64,000 bases of DNA from Lepisosteus oculatus (taxonomy: Eukaryota; Chordata; Actinopteri; Semionotiformes; Lepisosteidae). The first letter of the stretch is position 1. Each line of letters starts with the position of its first letter. The stretch covers positions 17,231,001 through 17,295,000 of the forward strand of contig NC_090711.1 of NCBI RefSeq assembly GCF_040954835.1, written 5' to 3'. The position numbers were made by a program, and so were the translations under genes. Positions 51,101 to 60,200 of this stretch are shown here, piece by piece. The notes under the pieces were generated by a model. It searched no databases, had not been told where the DNA came from, and saw nothing but the letters and a program-made list of their open reading frames with translations.

Positions 51101-54100
51101 CGTGCATGGGGCTAAGATCTTCACCAAACTGGATCTACGAGGGGCCTATAAATTAATCCGTATTCGGGAAGGGGACAAGTGGAAGACAGTATTCATGACA
51201 ACCCGTGGACATTACGAATATTTAGTCATGCCTTTTGGTTTGGTTAATGCCCCAGCAGTATTTCAGACCTTTATTAATTATATTTTTTGTGATCTGCTGC
51301 AAAGCAGAGCAAAGCTGCAAAGATTTGTCTTGGTATACCTTGATGACATTCTAATTTTTTCTAATACCTTCCAGGATCATGTTCTCCATGTCAGAGAAGT
51401 ACTCTCCTGGCTCATTAAGAATAAACTGTATGTCAAACTGGAGAAGCACACTTTCAGTGCTTCCAGGATTCATTTTTTAGGTTACATCTTCTCTCCAGAA
51501 GGGGTGGAAATGGACTCAAGTAAAGTCTCCGCGATTACTGATTGGCCCACACCCAAGAACCTTAAAGAGTCACCGGCCGCTTTGGTGACTCTGGATAACC
51601 TCGGGCCGATCGCACGTCCTCCGTGGCGGCGACGACTCATTCGACAGTCTGCCATATCAACTTTCGATGGTACTATCTGTGCCTACCATGGTGACCACGG
51701 GTAACGGGGACATACAACATACAACAGTTCCTTGGCTTTGCTAACTTTTAAAGGAGGTTTATTCAAAATTTCAGCTCGGTGGTTGCTCCCATAATCTCTT
51801 TAACTCGCAAAGGACCTACACAAGGTAAACTAGATTCAATTTTCCTATCACCTACACTCCAGGCTCTAAAAACATCAAAGCTGATGCTCACTCACGAATC
51901 CATGACGCCCCGGGGCTGAACTGCTTCCTGAACCCATCATCCCATCTGGCAAATTCCTGGGTACTGTAAGATGGGACATAGAAGTTATTGATAGACACGC
52001 CTTGGCTGGAAAACAGTACCTCCTCTGTGCCCTCAGGACAAGTTATTTGTCTCAACCCCTGTCAGATCTTCAGTCTTACAATGGGGACATGACTCCCGTT
52101 CCGCCGGACACCCTGGATAGAGACATACCTTGGATTTAATCTCCAGAGACTTCTGGTGGCCTACCATGGTGAAAGATGTCAAGGAGTATGTCCAGGCCTG
52201 CTCTATCTGTTCCCGAATTAAGTCTTCTTGGATGAGGGCGGCAAGCCCTCTTTAACCCTTACCTATCCCCGACCGTCCTTGGACCCACCTCTCAGTTGAT
52301 TTTATTACAGACCTTCCACCAAGCCAAGGATACACAACTGTTATGGTAGTAGTAGATCGCGTCTCTAAATCCGCCCATTTTATTCCCCTACCATCCTTGC
52401 CTTCGGCTAGGGAACTAGCAGACTTGTTCGTACTGCATATCTTCCGCCTTCACGGCATCCCTAAAGATATTTTTTCTGATAGGGGCCCCCAGTTTGTTTC
52501 CCGATTTTGGAAGGCTTTCTGGGAGCATCAGTTTCGCTAACTTCATTTTACCACCCTCAGGCCAATGGTCAAACTGAACGCATGAATCAAGAACTGCTAA
52601 CCTACTTACGGGTATATATCTCATCCACCCATGATAACTGGGTGTCATTGCTTCCATGGGCAGAGTATGCTCACAATTTGTTATATACTTAATCTACGGG
52701 CATGTCTCCCTTCAAGTGTGCCTTAGGTTATCAGCCTCCTCTCTTTCCAGACTCCCCTCCTGACACGGAAGTGCCATCTGTTCAGGAATATATCACTAAC
52801 CTGCAGGACTTCTGGAGGAAGGCTAAAACTGCCCTTCTTCACACAGCAGCTCAGCCGAAGAACATGGCGGATTGGCACCGTCGAACCATACCCAGATTTC
52901 AACGTGGACAATTTGTCTCATCTTGTATTTAAGCACTAGTCTTTCCCTACCTCCCCACTCAGTATTGGTTTTCCTTTCGAGCTTCTTAGTTGCACTACGC
53001 CTTCTTCCTCTTGTTACTTAGTTGGTTTTCGGACTTCGTTTTTTTCGGATTACGGCTTGGCTTCGGTACTCAATCAGTGTTTTGGATTACTGGCTTCCCC
53101 TGGACTCTCGGATAGCTCTTTCGACTACGGTTTTTCGGATTACCGTATTCTATCTAATTGCATCTCTGACATAAAAATTTGGATGACTCAAAACTTCCTT
53201 CATCTTAACTGTGACAAGACTGAAGTCATGCTTATTGGTACCCCCCATCAACTTCGTAAAGCCAGTCCTGTAACCCTGTCTGCAGATGGCTCTGTATTTG
53301 AGCTTCAATCAAAATTGAAAAACCTTGGGGTTATATTCGATTCTGGCCTAACATTCGACCCACATGTACAGCATACTGTCAAAACAGTAAAAACAGAAAA
53401 AAAGCTTTTTTTCACTTTAGAAATATCGCAAGACTACGCCCTATGCTATCATTAACTGTGGCTGAAAACCTGATCAACATATTTGTATTCTCTCAAATTG
53501 ACTACTGCAATGCTCTACTCCCTGGGGTATCTAAATCTACTCTGAACAAGCTGCAGTATGTCCAAAATTCAGCAGCCAGAATCCTGACCAGGTCTATCTA
53601 GTGCAAGTGTTCACATTACTCTTATCCTGGAGTGCTTGCATTGGCTTCCGGTCAAATTCCGCGTAGACTTTAAAATCCTCATGCTCACCTATAAGGCTCT
53701 GCATGGCTTGGCACCTCAATACCTGTCTGAACCTTTATCGCCCTACTCCCCACCTCACAACCTCCGCTCTTCAAATTTTGCCCTCCTTACTGTCCCCCAA
53801 GCCCATCTACATTGTATGGGCGACAGGGCCTTCTCCTGCTATGCCCCCAAGCTCTGGAACTCTTTGCCCAAGGACATTAGAGAGTCACCTTCTCTAAACT
53901 CCTTAAAATCCAGACTCAAAACCTTCTTCTTCAGAAAAGCCTTTACTTAACTGGTTCCATTCTTCACCCCTCTGCTCTTCTTAATACCACCTTCCACGGT
54001 CTCCTCTATTGTTATTGTTGTATTGCTGTAATTATAATTGTGTCCTATCTTGTGAAATCTTCTTATTTATTGTTGGATTCTTCTTATTTATTGTTATTGG

Positions 54101-54154
54101 CATCCTGTAAAGCGCTTTGAGAAGCCACCTTTAAAGGCACTATATAAAATAAAG

Positions 54155-54207
<53 letters not shown>

Positions 54208-57200
54208 GGTCTGGCTTCGGTAGCTCACTCCCTGTTTGGATCTCTGGCTTCCCCTGGAGCCTCGGCTCGTTTTTTCGACTAGTTTTCTTTGGATCACGGC
54301 TAGGCTTTATCAGCTCCTGCAAGTGGGTTCATTACTTGTTTCGGTTTCACTTACCGAATCCGTAACACTCTGTTTTTATTGAGGATTATAATATGTTGTT
54401 CGAGATCAAATGGAAACACATTTCCTTTTTTTGTGCCCCGAGTTGTTTTCTACATTGAACAGTTTTTTCCCCCGTTTTCTCTATATTACTCATCTTTGTG
54501 ACAAACAGTACAAAAGCTGTTTAACATTTGGTTCTGACTGCAACTCACACCTCCGAGAGCCCTTTTATTACTTTTATTACTGAAAGGATAACATGGTGCT
54601 GTAGCATCTATTAATTCATCTATTAATTAATCTATTATTAGCAGGAGGTAATCTAAGAATTTAGAAATGTTATGTTATGTTAGAAATGTTATGAACCTTT
54701 GAATCAAAAACTGTACAATACCATACATTTCCATCTGTTTTTACAATTAATGCGATCCACTACACTACTCATTCTTTTTAAAAGTTTTTAGTAAACCTTT
54801 TGGTCATGGCTCTTTGATAATGTCATACTCAATGACAATACAGATGCAGCCATTCAAAATGCGCGGGCGATACCGCATTATTTTGCGGTATGCTGTACGC
54901 AGTCTACCGCGAGTTACCAGTAAATACTGCGAGTTACCGTAAATTCTCCTATAATACAGCAAGCAAAATAATAGTATCCAGAATTTCCGCAAGGTGGAGC
55001 TAATAAAGCTCAACCTCTCATGTTTTGAGCTGTCGCCATCAAAGTCTTTAACGAAGATATTACGAATAGTATTAATAATGAATGACCTTGGACAAGCTGT
55101 AAGTGTAAACTCAAAGTATTGCCCTGGTCAACATTCTTTTTTTCATTGACAGTCTTTGTAAAAGTAACACCACAGCATTTCGCAATCACGCATTTGTTTC
55201 CAATCATGCAAAGTACAGTGATTCACCATGCCTTTCACATGCTCATAAAAGAGATTGATTTAGGAACATAAACATATTACCGTATGCAAACTGTACTATA
55301 TACAGTATGTATATGTATATTTAATGTCTTAACTGTGCCCGTTTAAGTATTGAATATTCATATCTAATTTTACCACTGAAGGGAAATCTTAGTAGCTGAG
55401 CATAAAAAGAATAGGAGCATACTGCAACGCGTGTGATGGCCATAAACGATATTAATTTTGGAACATAAACATACAGTATATGGCTGGTCTCGGTACTTTA
55501 AAGAAAACATACACGAAACATGGTTTCATTATGACCAGAATCGGTCTTGAGATATTTTTAACTTGATTTACAGTATTTGAGAGGTATGTCTTAACAACGA
55601 TACTACAGTGCTTAAGTACTGCTCACATATATGTTTCTAGGTTTATATTATGCATTTCATACGGTCAAATTACTTTTGAGCAACTAATAAGAAGCGCGAA
55701 ACGGTATGCGTTTTAGTTTCGTTTTGTGCTGGGACCCGTGGATTGATTAGAGATATCAAGTACATACAAGTCATTTTTTAAATGTTGTAGTTCGTCTTGA
55801 AAAAATGTTACGAGTACATCATCTATCAACAATTACACAGGTTCTGTTTCCATATTGCGGATTTTGTGCTGTAAACTTGTTCTGTGCCAAGTCACATTAT
55901 TTTATAGCGTTTTTATAGCGTTATCGAATCCGGTGGCGCTGTGTGTTAGTTTCCTGACTCCCATGTCACATGGTCTGTGATTGAAACCTGTAAAACCGGT
56001 TTAATTCGTCATAGCCAGCACTCCGGTTGTAAAGTAGAAGCAGGCGAGATTTCTAGCGAAAAACACCTCCCCCTTCTTCAGGTGTGAGGGTCTTCTGCTC
56101 AGAATGAAACGCTAAAATGTAATGTAGGCTCTGAATGGGTTCAATTATGATTTGGGCTTGATTAAGGTCGCTGCCTTTCATCTAAAACCCTACTTGAATC
56201 CTTCTAAACTAAAAATCAGTGTTAGTGAGTTCTAAATAAAGAGGTATCCGGTAACAGTGAAACGGGCGGACAGTCTGGGGAGATCGCCCGTTTTCCATGT
56301 AAATAGTTTCGCACCCCTTGGTGTTTCTCTCGCTCTCTCTCGGGTCACCTGATCATTAGCTCGAAAGATTTGAGTGCTTTGTGTATATTCTAATGGTAGT
56401 GGGGGCAGGGTGTGTGGGAACAGGTTTGGTTGAAATTGCATTGGAGATCTATGTTCTTCACACCTGAAACATTTTCTCTGAAAGCATTTTCTTCGCAGTT
56501 TAACCGATCTTGTTACAGCATGTTACAGTTTACTATTATTAACCATATTAATTTTAAGTGCTTAATGTAAAATCTTGTAAAAATATATTTCCATTGTTCA
56601 AATATACATTAAATCTGACTATCATATAATAAGTTAAATACAAAACTAAAGAAAAAATAGGGTTAAATATAATTCAAAATATTTTGCTAACAATGTTAAC
56701 TGTTTATGAATAATAAAATGTATTAACTAAGGAGTAGGATGGCACAGTTGTTAGTATGTTTTTTGTTTTGTTTCTTTTTCATAAATACAGCAGTAGTACC
56801 TGATGTCTCAGTGGCTTTCAAAATTAAATTATGCATGCAAACCTGTGAACTAGAAAGATAACTAAGATATCCATCCATTTATAATGGTGGCAAAGTGGTT
56901 AGCATTGCTATCTTGCAGCACTGGGGTCCTAGGTTCAATTCCTGCCATCCTGTGTGTGTGGGGTTTACATGTTCTCTCTGGGTTACATGGTTTTTCTCCA
57001 TATGTGTGATATGACTCCCTCTCGCACTCCAAAACATACTGGTAAGTTAATTGGTTTATGGGAAAACTGGCCCTGGTGTGTGTGTGTTTGTGTCTGTCTG
57101 TCCTGTGATGGACTGGCGCTATGTCCAGGGTGTATTCTGCCTTGTGTATGTTGCTTACTGGGATAGGCTCCAAATCCTCTGTACTGGATAAAGAGATTAG

Positions 57201-60200
57201 AAATGGAAGTAAAGGCACTGTGTGGATGGAACCATACACAGTGTTAGAAACCCACTATGAAATGGCAGCATCTCACTGAGAATAAAACATTTTATAGTGC
57301 TGGCTTAAGGAAACAGCCTTTCCACCTCTCTTGCACATCAGTATCCATACCTAGTTATTTAAACAAATTGCCTCTAGTTATAAACATCTTAATATGCTGG
57401 CTCTGTGGATCCGCATCAGCTATGTTTGCCCATTCCTTCAATTCATGTGCATCCAACACACAGTTCAATGCCAGCAACTACACATAATCTAAAATACAAC
57501 CCTTATTTCAGTATCTATGTAAACATATAGTCTGTTAACTTCATCATCTTCATCAAAAGTATGCCTAACCCCATTAGGAAGTGTTCTTGTTATAAGTGTA
57601 TTCCTCAGCTTTCCGCAAATTATCTTCTTCTTGCCAACATCTCTAGTCTTTTATCCTGCAATAACTTAGCCAACACTTAAATCTCCAAAAGCTGCTTGTG
57701 TTAATTTCTTTAAATCACAAATATCATGTGTAAATACTGGCCATGTAATACTCTGCATTGTGGAATAATAGTTTATTTTAAAGGGAACTAGAGAAACTAA
57801 GAACTAGAGAAATCAAGAAAGGCTTTTTTTCTAGAATTAATAAATGCACATCCTGTTCACTGGGGAAATTAAATCCACACTGAGCAATCTTCAATATGTT
57901 CAGAATATGACAGCAAGAATCCTATCAGGGATGCATTACACCTGTTTTCAAGTCCTTGCACTGGTTACCTATCAGATTTCGAGTCAACTGTTATTATTGA
58001 TCTCCAAATTATTGTACTTGACATGACTTCATTCAGCCTTTCCTGAACGTCTATGACAGGCAGAGAGAGTGCTGTTTCTGGTGCGATCTTTTGCAGCTGA
58101 CATTTCACTGTTTTAAACGAACAAGAAATTAGATTGCTCATAAATCATTTATTCTATATAAACACAGCGTAATTGCCCTCCGAAAATCCTCTTTTTCTTG
58201 TTCGTTTTAGAGAACTTGATCGAAACTGATTTTAGATGTCAGAAAGGATTTATTTTCTCTGTATTTCCTACATTGCTTTGTCGAGATTTTAACTTTATAT
58301 CTAACTTTATATCTAGGCTCAGATTTCAACTATAAATCGTACAGTAATTAATAGCAGTAAATACTGATGTTTATACATAAAAAAGTCATGCCTTGGAGTA
58401 TAGACCCCCAAAGGAATGCCATAGACTCAAACTGCAAAATAAACACATACAGAAAGAAAGTATTTGTATTGTAATTGCAAATCCTGGTACTGTATGAGTG
58501 ATTGGTATGACTTTCCTCATTACAAATTTTTTATTAGAATTTAAATTTCTCTGTAACTCCAGGTCAGAACAGAGAAAATGTAACTGCCTTAAGGAGTTTA
58601 CGATTATGAACAATAGAAGGATAAGCATGATACGTATGTCTTCTGTCATTTTCTAAGTCATGTTACTGAGCACCAAATCTTATTGAGAATATGAATCCAT
58701 TTAAGGTTTATACCATTAAAGTAACGGTATATTCCATGCTGAAAATGTTTGTACCAGACTTTTTTGAGGCCTGTTTAATTGTGTCTGAAGTCTGATGTTG
58801 TAAATTTTATTGTTAAAAAGATCCATGAAAATGTCACTACTAAAGTTAGCTGGTACTGTTGGTATTGTAAGTGGCAAGTAGAGCTCATATTTTAGATTTT
58901 GTGTAGTTGCTAGCGTTGAACTGTGTGTTGGATGCACATGAATTGAAGGAATGGGCAAACATAGCTGATGCGGATCCACAGAGCCAGAATATTAAGATGT
59001 TTATAATTAGAGGCAATTTGTTTAAATAACTAGGTATGGATACTGATGTGCAAGAGAGGTGGAAAGGCTGTTTCCTTAAGCCAGCACTATAAAATGTTTT
59101 ATTCTCAGTGAGATGCTGCCATTTCATTGTGGGTTTCTGGGCTTCTTCAGTGCCTTTACTTCCATCCATTTCTAATCTCTTTATCCAGTACAGAGGATTT
59201 GGAGCCTATCCCAGTAAGCGACGGACACAAGGCAGAATACACCCTGGACATAGCGCCAGTCCATCACAGGACAGACAGACACAAACACACACACACCAGG
59301 GCCAGTTTAAATCTAACCTCAGAACCTTTCTTTTCAGAAGACTTAGTGTCTGTATCTGCTTCATTTTCTAATTTTGGTAGCACCTCTAACTGCTTGTCTT
59401 TCTTATATGCTTTTACTTTGTAATCTGTGGTCCTTTTATCTGTTTTTACATCTACTGTATTGCTTTCAAATGCCACCTTTAATGGTGATATATCAAATAA
59501 AGTTTTTTATTATTGTTATAGGGAAACATAATCAGATTTTCCCTGGTTCAGAAAAAAATATCTAAAGTATACTAGTTTGTCACTCTTCTCATTCCCTTTG
59601 CTAAATGACTTTTCATACTAATCTGATCAATCTAACTGCCAGTTTTCTGTGCTTTCTCTATCCTGCTAGATTTGCAATTATTCTGAAAATGTTCTTCTTG
59701 AAATAACTCATTTCTAAATACCTTTTTCACTGTTAACATCTTGCAGCAACTCTGCAACAAAATATACACTCTGACAGTTCATCCTGCTACCAACATTAAA
59801 TAAAAAAAATCTTAAGATTTCTATATTTATGTCTTTATTTAGTGGTTTCATTAGTGACAAAGGCTAAACTTTCTTGGAAAAATGTCTTTTATGTGTTGCG
59901 GAAAAAACTGACTTGCTTTAACAAAATATGTTTACAAATCTTTTCACCTGGCATTTTCGTAGTTAGAAATTATGGACCGCTCTGTTAAAAGCAAGGGAGT
60001 TTTTATGTCCGTTGCAGTTCTTTTGCAACATGAATATAATTATATCGTTATTAATTTCTTGAGATACGCGATTCCATATTATATTCCCTTTTAATCAAAT
60101 TCTAAAAGTATGCTTGTTGACTCCGGTATCACGTTAGTTAAAGACTTCGAAGCTTAAAATGTTTAGGGAGAAATGGAATACTGGTGTGTATTTTTTTCTT

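Larger units (their letters stand above)
48803..54367 (+). mobile_element. Sushi-type Ty3/Gypsy retrotransposon, complete ends, multiply broken inside
   Basis: TGTTACG at 48803 to TAACA at 54367, with target duplication CTCTG at 48798-48802 and 54368-54372. Order: 5' LTR (48803-49384), leader, gag, CCHC knuckle, protease, reverse transcriptase, RNase H remnant, integrase, and a partial 3' LTR containing an L2. Coding is disrupted by frameshifts, stops, an RNase H deletion, an 18S rRNA insertion and loss of the pol C-terminus. The gag motif PPDRFDGNP is typical of the Sushi lineage from which mammalian PEG10/RTL genes derive. Confidence 0.93.

Noticed and set aside
51573..51710. A functional 18S rRNA gene
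   Set aside because: Only about 138 bp match, with substitutions, enclosed by Gypsy coding sequence on both sides.
56885..56950. A true tRNA gene
   Set aside because: Only A- and B-box-like motifs are present; no cloverleaf can be completed, and a SINE body follows directly.
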